Positions 10,333 to 20,329 of a DNA stretch of 64,000 nucleotides are shown here, one piece after another (positions within the stretch are counted from its first letter, which is position 1; the number at the start of each line of letters is the position of its first letter). The stretch spans positions 12,958,001-13,022,000 of the forward strand of contig JBHGNT010000021.1 of NCBI GenBank assembly GCA_043228905.1. The letters run 5' to 3'. Made by a program: the position numbers and the translations under genes. Under the pieces are notes generated by a model, which made no database searches, was not told the DNA's origin, and worked only from the letters and a program-made list of their open reading frames with translations. This DNA comes from Azolla caroliniana. Lineage: Eukaryota > Polypodiophyta.

Positions 10333-11820
10333 GTGCTTAGTAAAGGAAGCCACGAAACAAATGGACAGATCAACCCTGGCACACATGTATATGATGCAAT
10401 GAGATAGAGACAGATTTTAATAGAGACAAATACTCCATCCAGAATGAATATACCCAAGCACCCATCGTAACCAAATATAGTGCATGCCATTAAGATCGAC
10501 AAAGTTTGTTAATGCTTTCATACATCACCATATGATGCTATCTACATATCTGGTGTTCCACCTATAGACTCGGCACCGAAGAAAAAAGGTTGGAACAAAC
10601 CCTCAAAATCTCTATAAGTGGATATCTTTACCTAGGGAGAAGTTCGCCACATGCACCTACCGCAACGAATACAGATCCAATAACTGAAGCCAAAATTATC
10701 ATTTCCACCACCCAATGGCTTCTACCCTCCGAATCGCCTGCAAGGTACAAAGCACCTTAAAAAAATATCATATTACCGAGAATTTCTTAAAGATCTGAAA
10801 TCAACAGAATTTTATCAATATCTGGGCTATTTTTTTAGAGTTGCACTTTTGGATTGTCAAGCAAGGGGACAGTTTTTTCTTGTTGGACATCTTGTGATGT
10901 CACATCGGATGGGAAAAGATTGGTGAAAGTAGGGATTGTCAAGGGTGGCATGGCATCAACAGGAATAAGAGGTGCATTGTCTGGGGGCATGTACCTAAGA
11001 ATGAGAATTGAGATCCCCGCGATAGCAAATGCAAGCAATGTGCCCACACTTACCTATTGCCAAAAAAAGTCGAATTGCCTCTAGTTTTATATAGAGATTC
11101 ATAATTATATGTAGTTTTACATAGAAACTTTGAAACCTTACAAAAACATGATAACAAAGACTATGAGAGCCACCTCCCACTACATTCATATTAGTTGTAT
11201 GTACAATTTTTCTAAAACGTTGTCTCCACTTGTTTTCATAATTTTGCATTTCCTCAGATATTAGCACACACTTGTTTCAGATCATCACTCTCTCAAATGC
11301 TACTAAATATGTACAAACTTGGATTTCCATGATTATTATTAGGGATTTTCAGACCATGAAACAACATCAAATTGATGTTTTCTAGGGTACTATTTAATTA
11401 ATTTAAGAGAATTAATCATTCAGAACTTTAACCCTTTTGGGTAAAGAATAGAACTATTTAATAGATTACAGAATTTTTAAAAGCATCAAACCTATGAAAA
11501 CATTCTCACTTTCAGGTAAACAAACAAAACTTTCAATTCAAATCTATTTTTATCTATTGTATCTTATAACTGGTTTATGTTATGTGAGGCAAGAATTTAA
11601 GGCATTTAGTATCTTCCTTTCATAATAGCGATGAAATCTTAGTTCGACCAGTATGGCTATAAAGATTTTTTTTCTCTTCTTACCATGCCCGACAAGTCAT
11701 CCACATCCATGAAAAAACACAAGATCATTGTGGCTAATCCCATCACGATTAGATCTTGCCATTAATGGGAACCCATGTGCTTTGGCTGATAATCTGAAAC
11801 AAACGTGGGAGTAGTCCATC
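10333..11820 (-). pseudogene. Partial duplicate of the CAT gene (exons 9-13)
   Basis: This is near-identical to 30149-31410 of the CAT gene in the same orientation, introns included. It keeps part of exon 13, exon 12 with about 120 bp deleted, exon 11, exon 10 ([20 protein letters not shown]) and part of exon 9. Exons 1-8 and 14 are absent, so no transporter can be made. Roughly 11130-11470 has no counterpart in the intact gene, so one copy gained or lost about 340 bp. The junction with MED17 sequence at 10332/10333 is out of frame. Confidence 0.92.
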
Positions 11821-12560
11821 AGAATTAATGAGAAAAAGGGAATTCATCTGTCTGCCTACAATCAATAGGCACATAGACACACATACCAATTATGTGAACT
11901 GTGCACATCAACAGGAAAACATTTGTTTTAAAACCAAAGTAGTCTGGCTGGCTTCTAAGATTACAAATCATGTGTGTGAGAATCTAGGAGAACGAAAGAA
12001 AGAAATCTTATTACATCTTAAAATGTTGTCTCGACTTTGAGCGCACCAAACCAACCAAATGTAATTAAACTTGTCGATCTTCTGTGCAGGGAGAAGAGAG
12101 GGGGGGGGATGTGATTTCGAAATTCGAAATAGTTTGAAGATTGAAGAGAATGTTAGAGACTGCCAAGAGAGGAAGAATGTCATTGTTTTTTGGCCCTTAT
12201 TAAAACCCTAAGATTTAACTGATTTAATGAGCTATTCGCATAGTTTATATTACTTACACATAATGGGCTTAATCTTCATCATTGGAGCCCATGATGATAA
12301 TCATCAATGCTAATAATTAATAATAATCTATCATCATCTCATCATTTATGGGGTTCATAATGGGGTAATCATCAATGAAAATCATCATCATCATCATGGG
12401 CCCCACTATTCAAAACTTTCATCGTGCATTCGTTTGGGGCCACATTGTTATAGTGATCTGTTGAGACAATGCCCTCATCCAACGAACCTACATCACACAC
12501 AAGTGAAATTTAAGTCAGCAAAATGTTGGTAGCCACGATTGATTGTATACCTAATGGAGA
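11821..12560. other. Spacer with ATC-rich low complexity
   Basis: No gene seen. 12290-12400 is dominated by ATCATC and AATAAT short repeats, and there is a G9 run near 12105. A small near-palindrome (ATTTCGAAATTCGAAAT) lies at about 12115. Confidence 0.5.
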
Positions 12561-12569
12561 GATGGAGAG

Positions 12570-13262
12570 ATGGAGAAAACCAAATGGATTGGATGTCCCC
12601 ATCAGTCATCGTTCCAAATAATAATGTCAAAATCTGCATACGCATTGACTATCGTCGATTGAACAAAGCTACAGTCCATGACAACTATCTAGTCTCGTAC
12701 CCGAACATCTATTAGAGAGAATAGAGGGGAAGGTAGACTATAGTCTTATCGACGGATTCTCTAAATATGTACAACCAAATCTCGATAGTGCCCAAAGATC
12801 AACATAACATTGCCTTTTTTGCCATTGAATTTGGGATATTCATGTACCAACACATGTCATTTGGTCTGACACACACCTCACCTCTAAGTACCTATCAAGG
12901 AACGAGGGGCATACTACATCATTGCATCCAACCTTCACAAATGGTGTTGAATCCTATGTCGATGACCTGTGTTGCCACTCCACGCACAAAGAACACCTCC
13001 AACTACTACATACGATGTTCGAGAAATGCCAGGAGTAGCAACTCTCACTTAAATCCCTTGAGTGCTAAATTTGTGTCAAATATAGACTTATCCTTGGGTC
13101 AATGTGGTATCGAAAGATGGCGACATCTCTACATATGAAGCAAAAGTCAAGACTAAGCAACTTATACTAAACATTCTCACACCCCACGAATGAAAAACAA
13201 GTGCAAGGATTCCTGGGCTATGTGGGATACTACATACGCTTCATCAAGGATGTTCACCGAGA
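12570..13262 (+). pseudogene. Ty3/gypsy reverse transcriptase relic
   Basis: Scattered frames spell a gypsy reverse transcriptase in order: VKICIRIDYRRLNKATVHD, VPKDQHNIAFFAIEFGIF with MSFGL, the catalytic SYVDDL near 12955, LSLKSLEC, and KQVQGFLGYVGYYIRFIKD near 13195. Several stops and frameshifts separate them. No LTRs are evident, and both ends are lost in spacer. Confidence 0.85.
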
Positions 13263-14406
13263 AAGCTTAGTACACATTCGGTTAAGTGTGTGCCCACTTA
13301 AGTGCGTTAGTTTTCTATTAAGTGTGTTTATTATTATTATAGAGGTCAAAATCGAAATCAATAAATTTACATTGTTTCATGACGAAATTACATTAAACCA
13401 AATTGAAACTATGTTCCACACATTCAGAAACAACAAAAGGAGGTTTTGTGTCTATGTGCGTGTCATGTGTTCTATGTGTGTGTTGTGTGTGTGTTTACAA
13501 TTACGAGTATGTGATTTTGATTCTTGATTAAAGAACATAAGCAAAGAAGGGCAAACAATTATTGATGATTGTGAATAGTCAAGTTTTTGTAGTGATTAGC
13601 CGTGAACGCGAGCTCTCATTCTCCATGTGCAACAAAACTTCCATCTATTGTTCTTCTCTTTCTGTGTGTGCTTGTGCCACGTGCATGCGTGCTCTTTTCC
13701 TACACGAGAAAGCCTCTCTCCCTCCCTCTCTCTTTCTGTGCATCTTCTTTATTCTCAAAGATGACAGAAGTTGCAGCCTGTGATTTGTCCATTGCTCCCT
13801 CGCACTCCTTTCCTGTCACCTCCATTTGCACTTCGATTCCTCAAACCTGCTGCCACTAGGAAGAAGACGCAAGAAAAAAACTCATTGCATCCAAGGAAGT
13901 TCATTAGTTTTGTTGCATAATAGATGTATTCCTCAAGACGTAGCAAAAAGGTGAAAACTAAAGGTAATCTAGAATTGAGAAAGAAACTGAAGAGTGTGTA
14001 TGCTGAAACCAGAAACGTTTCAGGTCAATTATATCACGTAAATTGATCACTTTCCTTATCAAGAATTGTATGATTGGAGCACAGAAGGAAAATATTTCCG
14101 AAAACCCTAAAATGTTTTAGAAAACCTCTAAGTGCGCACTTAACCAAATGTCTATTCTATTGTACATATGTACATACATACATAGCTACGTTACAACGGG
14201 TTTTTCTTTTTCTTTTTCCCGGTGTAGTTTTGTCCGGCGTAGTTTTTTTGTCCGGACGGACAGAAAGACCGACCCATCATCATCATCATCATCACCATCC
14301 ATCCATCCATCGAACTCAGAGATCACACAGACAGACACACAGACACACAGAGAGACAGAAAGACAGAGAGACAGAAAGACAGAGAGAGAGATAGAGAGAT
14401 CAAGCT
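13263..14406 (+). promoter_or_regulatory. Upstream region and 5' leader of U2AF35
   Basis: 1.1 kb lies between the gypsy relic and the U2AF35 ATG. The last 130 bp holds an ATC/CATC run (14276-14310) and a CAGA/GACA purine run (14325-14395), both probably within the leader. TG-rich and CT-rich tracts lie further upstream. No TATA box is convincing, which is common for housekeeping splicing genes. Confidence 0.4.
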
Positions 14407-14668
14407 ATGGCGGAGCACCTGGCTTCCATATTCGGCACGGAGAAGGATCGCGTGAACTGCCCCTTCTACTTCAAGATCGGGGCTTGCCGCCATGGCGACC
14501 GCTGCTCCCGCATCCACAACAAACCTACCATCAGCCCCACCATACTGTTCTCCAACATGTACCAGAAGCCCGACTATGGCGCCAGCATCACCCTCGGTCT
14601 CGACATGGCTGCCTCCTCCGCCGCCGTCTCTGATCCGCGCAAGATCCAGGAACACTTCGAGGTCACCT

Positions 14669-14716
<48 letters not shown>

Positions 14717-16969
14717 CTTTCCTCCCTTCTTTGAGATCCACAGATGTATGGTCGCTTGATTTTTGACTAAAATTATGCTCCTTTCATTCTTTTCTCCATT
14801 CCTCGCTAACCATTATTTTCTTTCTTTCATCTTATAGTTTAGTTGTCTTTCTTGCCTCCTCCTCCTCCTTTGCTTTTGTGTGAAGTTGAACCATCCTGTT
14901 GCGGGGAATTTTCACTTGATGATCAAGTTTTGTCTCTTCTCCTCTATGTTAAAAAACAGGATTTTTACGAAGACATATTCGAGGAGCTAAGCAAGTATGG
15001 GGAGCTGGAAAGCCTAAACGTTTGTGACAATATGGCTGATCATATGGTATATTTATTACTACTATTTTCGATAATCGATTCTCCTTTGTTAATGTATTCT
15101 TGGTTTAAATCGTTGTTTATGCTTATCATATAAACTATACAGGTTGGTAATGTCTATGCCCAATTCCGTGAAGAAGAGGAAGCAGCAGCAGCTCTACAAG
15201 GAATGAGAGGGAGGTTCTATGCAGGCATGTGTTTTGTACATATATAATGATTTCCGACATCCCGCAATCGATTGTGTTCAAGATTTTGATGAGTTTTTTA
15301 GTGGAAAAGGGTAACCTTTTGTATTCGGAATGGATCGATTCTTACTGACTCGTCGTATACACAGGCCGTCCTATCATTCTAGACTTCTCACCAGTTACTG
15401 ACTTCAGAGAGGCTACATGCAGGCAGTATGAAGAGAATACGTGTAACCGTGGTGGATACTGTAATTTTATGCATTTGAAGAAAACAAGCAGGTTATATCT
15501 GAACCCAAACAGGACGTGAACATAATGTGAAATTTGATTGTTCGTCCTTGAAAGAATGAGAATTTATTTGTTCGGCTGCATGAAAGAACATGAAAGTAAA
15601 TTGATTGGTCATGGAAGAATGTCAACAGAGTATATGTATTGTTTGACTGTGAAACAATGTGAAGAGAATAGGATTTGTTATCTTACCATCGAAGAATGCG
15701 AATATAATGTGTGTTGTTTTGATCACATGTAGCAATGGGCATGGTTTCAGCTCAAAGTGAACCGAACCGTTAAGCCATGGTTTAACGGTTTATTGGTTCC
15801 AAAAAAATTTAATGGTTTGGTTTGGATTCTCGATAAACGGTTCGGTTCTAAAACTCGGGTTTACAGGTTTATAGGTTTTTGGTTAACTTTTTTTTTACCT
15901 TTATAGTTTATTGATTTAATGGTTTTTTATTGATTTAGTTAATTTAACTTAAATTTTTATTTAATTTAATTGTTCAATTAAAGTTTCTTTTATTGATTTA
16001 ATAAATTTAACTTGAATGCTTATTTAATTTAATGTACTTTTGTTTATTTAGATGTTTAATTTAGTTTGACTTATATGGTTAGGTTTAAATTTTTTATTAA
16101 ATGGTTCAGTTTGGTTTTAAGTGGTTTGGTTTTGACTTTTTCTTAAATGGTTTGGTTTAAATACTGAGAGTTCATTAACGGTTTGGTTTTGTTTTTGTTT
16201 TAAATAAACGGTTCGGTTTCTTTGCCTTGAAACCAAACCAAACCGAAACCGAGCCGTGCCCATTGCTAATCACATGAACATAACGACCAAGTGTCAAAGA
16301 ACATGAATGTTATATAGATAGTTGTTGAACATGAAAGAATGGGAACATGATTTCATTTGGTTTGACTGTGAAATTATGTAAACATGACGTGAATTGTTTT
16401 AAACACGTAAGAAGAATTTGAATGCATTTTAAACAAGAATACCTTACATTATGTTGGCCACAAAAGAGTGAAGATGATGTGAATTGTTTTGACCATGAAA
16501 GAATGTGAACATAATGTGACTTGTTTTGCGCATGAAGGAATGTGAACATGGTGTGAACCTTCTTTAAAAAAATCTCAGGGAGATGCGAAGGAAGTTATTT
16601 GGGAGGTATCGGAGGAGCAACAAGAGCCGAAGCCGAAGCAGAAGCCGGAGCCAAAGTCGTAGCCCAAGACGAGAGCATGAGAACAAACGCGAAAGGCATT
16701 ATGGTGACCATCACAGTTATGGCGGACGAGCCATGAAGCATGGGAGTGCCCCAGATGACCGCCGGTATGAACGTGATGACCGTAGGCCTAGAAGAAGAGA
16801 CGATGATAGAGTTCATAGCCCATCGGTCCGAAGGCGGAGTCCTTCTGGACACAGAGATAGAAACCCTGTGAGAGAGGGAAGTGCTGAACGAAGAGCGAAA
16901 ATTGAGCAGTGGAATAGAGAGCGAGATGGGCGGCACCAATCCGATGATGGGAATGAAAATGGGCACTAA
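14407..16969 (+). CDS. U2AF35: U2 snRNP auxiliary factor small subunit, U2AF35
   Basis: U2AF35 pairs with U2AF65 in the nucleus and recognises the AG at 3' splice sites. Exons are 14407-14661, 14960-15046, 15143-15224, 15365-15491 and 16579-16969, joining to 942 nt and 313 aa with no internal stop. Visible parts in order: start [24 protein letters not shown] finger 1 at C18, C27, C33, H37; a U2AF-homology domain at about 45-155, including [15 protein letters not shown] and GRFYAGRPI; CCCH finger 2 at C160, C168, C174, H178; KLFGRYRR; an RS domain at about 190-285; and the conserved end [15 protein letters not shown]. Length is normal for plants. Intron 3 has a GC donor (CAG|GCATGT). Intron 1 opens with a long CT run, and intron 4 contains a hAT-type element. 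As I recall, Arabidopsis U2AF35 coding regions lack introns, so four coding introns are notable. Confidence 0.96.
14674..14710. repeat. (CT)n microsatellite next to the intron 1 donor of U2AF35
   Basis: A CT run starts 12 bp after the intron 1 donor and passes into TTTC repeats. It puts a polypyrimidine tract beside the 5' splice site of a gene whose protein partner binds such tracts. Confidence 0.9.
15500..16565. repeat. Degenerate minisatellite in U2AF35 intron 4
   Basis: On both sides of the hAT-type insertion the intron repeats a motif of about 35-50 bp built from CATGAAAGAATGTGAACAT and GTGAATTGTTTT. Copies are clearest at 16320-16550. The array predates the transposon, which splits it. 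Confidence 0.7.
15730..16268. mobile_element. hAT-type non-autonomous element, copy 2 (in U2AF35 intron 4)
   Basis: The 539-bp element has perfect 12-bp inverted termini, TAGCAATGGGCA and TGCCCATTGCTA. It is flanked by the identical octamer ATCACATG (15722-15729 and 16269-16276), the hallmark of hAT transposition. Subterminal zones are dense in GGTTTGG, GGTTCGG and CCAAACC motifs, which hAT transposases often bind. There is no open frame. It has the same family ends as the copy at 6197-7451. Confidence 0.95.
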
Positions 16970-17469
16970 GAACGTAAGAAATCGTTGTATCATTTTTTAT
17001 GTGCTGCTTAATGGGTAATCTGGTTTTGGCTTGACTTGGCTAACAAATCTAGGTTACAGGTAGGTTTATGATTTGTGTGGATATGCTAAAGGATCATATA
17101 ATAGGTCAAAACGATTCGAATATTTGCACTTTCGGGCCTTTCACTATTCTTCTTTGATTAACCCAACAAAATCTTTTGAAGTAGAACAACAGGTAGATCT
17201 CACTTTGAGGCTTCCAGAGGCTGCTCACATTGTAGGTTGATTTTGTGGCTACCCTATGTAGCTCACACTATAGCTTGATTTTTGTGCAGGTTTGCAGGTT
17301 GAGGATTCCATTCACATTAAAAACTATGTAATTATTAGATAAATGGAATGATTGTTGGATGCAGGCTGCTTGTTATTGTGAATGTGCATATTTTTCTTCT
17401 CAAGGCCATTTGATAGGTTGCGATGGAAGACGGCACATAGTCAGTTTTGGCATTTTTTAGGTTGCCGTT

Positions 17470-17800
17470 CCAGGTGTGTACATCATTGGAATATGCTATG
17501 CCAAACTGCTTTCATTCTGAGAAACTTTAGGCATGAGGAAGGGGATGAGGGTAGTGATGGTGAGGATAATGAGAGGTGATGGTGATGCAGTTCCAGGTGT
17601 GTACACCGGAATATGCTATATGGTGATCTGCTTTTGAATGTAGAAGCTTTAGATGCGGTGACAATAATGATGGTATGACGTGCAATGATGATGATGGTAC
17701 ATGCATTGCAATATGCTATCCTAATTTGCTTTTCTGCAGAGAAGTGTTAGATATGATGGTGACCATGATGATCCTTTTGATGGTAATGGTGATGGTTGTA
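17470..17800. repeat. Degenerate tandem repeat, three units of about 100-120 bp
   Basis: Units open with TTCCAGGTGTGTACATCATTG, TTCCAGGTGTGTACACCG and GTACATGCATTG. Each continues with GGAATATGCTAT or GCAATATGCTAT, then CTGCTTT or TTGCTTT and a TTAGATATG or TTTAGGCATG block, and ends in GATGATGG-rich sequence. Confidence 0.75.
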
Positions 17801-18737
17801 TGATGGTTTTGTTGGACGAAGATTTACAGGAAGGGTCTTGCGGAAAGATGGCTAGGTTGATGAGGGTTGTTATGTGTAACTTTGTGATAGGTTGGATGCA
17901 GGTTTTCGCACCTTGATGATTTGGTTTGACTATATATGTACATTAATATATATATATATATATACACATCTGCAGGGATATGCAAATGCCTTTCTCCCTA
18001 ATTGCAGCTTTGTGGTACACAGGTGGATAGCTCAAAAATCCATGTTATTCTCAAATCATGATGATGATGCAGGCGCAGGGATGCAATGCATTGCACAGGT
18101 TGTTTTTATGATTGATGCTGATGCTGATGTCGATCTACCGGTGTGTCTGTTACTCATGTGGGCAGTTTGATGTTCGAGTTACAGCATGTGCTTTTCTTCA
18201 GGGTTGCTTTTTAGTGCAAAAAGCAAGGATTTATTATTATTAGGGATTCTCGAGAGAAGTTTCCGAGAAAAGGAAGCATAATGTGATGATAGATAAAAAA
18301 GAGAGTATAACATATCGGCCCTACTTCTATAGGAAGCCGTGGTCTGGAACCTTGTTGGTTAATTTTTTTTCCTCGTTAAAAATCACGAAAACAAATTATA
18401 CTGAACAATTTGATTGATATTTTTTTTGTTGCTTTTTTCTCATGTAGTCTGTGATAGTTTTCTTGCTTTGGATCCTTCTAAATGCCGTAATGCATACATA
18501 AGGTGGTTTCATGAAAAACGATTCGAAACCAGTTTATTTTGTGTTGTGGCATATGTTGATGCACTAAGGGTTTGAGGTTATGAGGTGTGAGAAGGTTATA
18601 TGTAACATTCTGACGTACCACATCGTTACGTTAAACACACTGATTTAGAGCTTTGCTTTTTTTTAAGTATTATCATTGTGATTAGTGTGAAAAGAAAACG
18701 TTATAATAGATCAGTGTGGCCATTAGGTTAAAAGCGC

Positions 18738-18831
18738 CTCGTATAATGAAAGTAATTTAATATCACCAAGATAATTTGAATGAACTCGTATAATGAAAGT
18801 GATTCAGTATCACCAGGATAATTTGAATGAA
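18738..18831. repeat. 47-bp tandem duplication
   Basis: Two adjacent 47-bp copies each begin CTCGTATAATGAAAGT and end TTTGAATGAA, with three or four mismatches between them. Confidence 0.93.
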
Positions 18832-19276
18832 CGGATGTGACAAACAGTGTAAATGAGAAGTTTAGCAACATATGTATTCACCATGGATGTTTGTTTGCTC
18901 CATGCTTGTGTAACGATGATGGCTCTCTCTAACGAGGTTTTCCATTAGAGATGTTAACATTCTCATTTGTTGATCTTCAATGCCCCTTTATATGATATAA
19001 AATGTGGATTAAACAATTAGCAAGTCATTAAACAATCAATTTCTAGCATTAAAAATCCATGTGGTGAATCTCTCCTTGCGGCAAATAGTTACACATTATA
19101 AGAAATGAATATGACGTGTTAGGCTTTACAATTTGTTGGAAATTACCCCCTTCCTCAATAGCGTGGTAGACAAGTCTTCATTTGCAACTCAAGGGAGTTA
19201 CAAATATGAGGGTTGAGGACAGCTTGTAAAGGGCACTACACTAATCTCACAAAATAAATGTAAAAGGTTGTCCTTA

Positions 19277-19277
<1 letters not shown>

Positions 19278-19348
<71 letters not shown>
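19278..19348. repeat. Compound CT/TA/CA microsatellite
   Basis: A CT run passes directly into about 19 TA units and then a short CA run. Confidence 0.95.
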
Positions 19349-20329
19349 TACTTCCCTTTTTTGTTTGTAAAAGGTTTTATATAGTGTGATTGGGGAACTC
19401 CGAGAATATTATGAAAATCCACAACAATGTCCACATGATATGTATAGCTCTCGGAAACCCAAGAAAAAAAGGGGATTCAAATAAAAAACAATTGTCAAAA
19501 GACATGTGTGGACATAGATGCATGGACGCTCGCGAGTCACGCACACTTAAACATGCACATGCACATGCTCATGGGCACACACCCATGACCAAAATATCAC
19601 CCTAGATTCCTCAAGGCTTACCTAGCTTGTATATCATGAGAGAGCTTATGTGGCACGACTCCTCCACTTAACCATTGTCAATATACGTGCATTATCTCAA
19701 AAGGTATCCAATGCGCACATGGTAAAGGTGTTCACAACACTTTGTCTTTTTAATTAAAGATATGGATGAATGTAATACGCACAAATCGGATGAGTTCATC
19801 TACTACTCCCTTTGAAACTTTGCGATGTATTATGCTTTGTCATGTTAGGCAAGGGTTGCCGTGTTCCCGAATTTCACATAGTTTGCTGGACATGGGATTT
19901 GCTTGCAATTCGTACAATATGAGTGGTGCTTGTTTGACTCGAACTCATCCTCCACACTACCCCTCCAGTAACCATTAAACATTGACAATGAACATGTGGA
20001 ATTACATAGCACTCCCCCCCCCCCAAACACTAGAATTTCCCCATCTCTCTCTCTCTCTCTCTCACTCACTCACACACACTTATATCCACATCTTCACAAT
20101 GAGATAACTACACATCTAGCTAGACACGCACACATTCAAAGGTCTTTGGGAGTCTTGAAAATCAGCCATTTCATCATCTTTAACCTCCAATTCCAATGCC
20201 TTGTCTTTGATCACACATATAGCCGCTAAACACCACTTACTACTTGCTTATTACTTACCACTTCCTTCTTAACAGTACCACTTTTCCACCACTACTAACA
20301 TTAAGTGCCATACTAAAGGATTAAGCTTG

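Larger units (their letters stand above)
16970..20329. other. Intergenic region downstream of U2AF35
   Basis: 3.4 kb without a supported gene. The proximal part must hold the U2AF35 3' UTR. It contains a degenerate tandem repeat (17470-17800), a TA run (17949-17964), a 47-bp tandem pair (18738-18831), a CT-TA-CA compound microsatellite (about 19278-19348), a C10 run and a CT run (20017-20063). Short open frames here are repeat-driven or isolated. Confidence 0.6.

Noticed and set aside
13201-13527. 108-codon frame taken as a gene
   Set aside because: Its first 20 codons are the end of the gypsy reverse transcriptase relic; the remainder is TG-rich spacer.
14074-14655. Overlapping open frames around the U2AF35 start, including a 161-codon frame
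   Set aside because: They are shadows of the leader microsatellites and of U2AF35 exon 1 in other frames.
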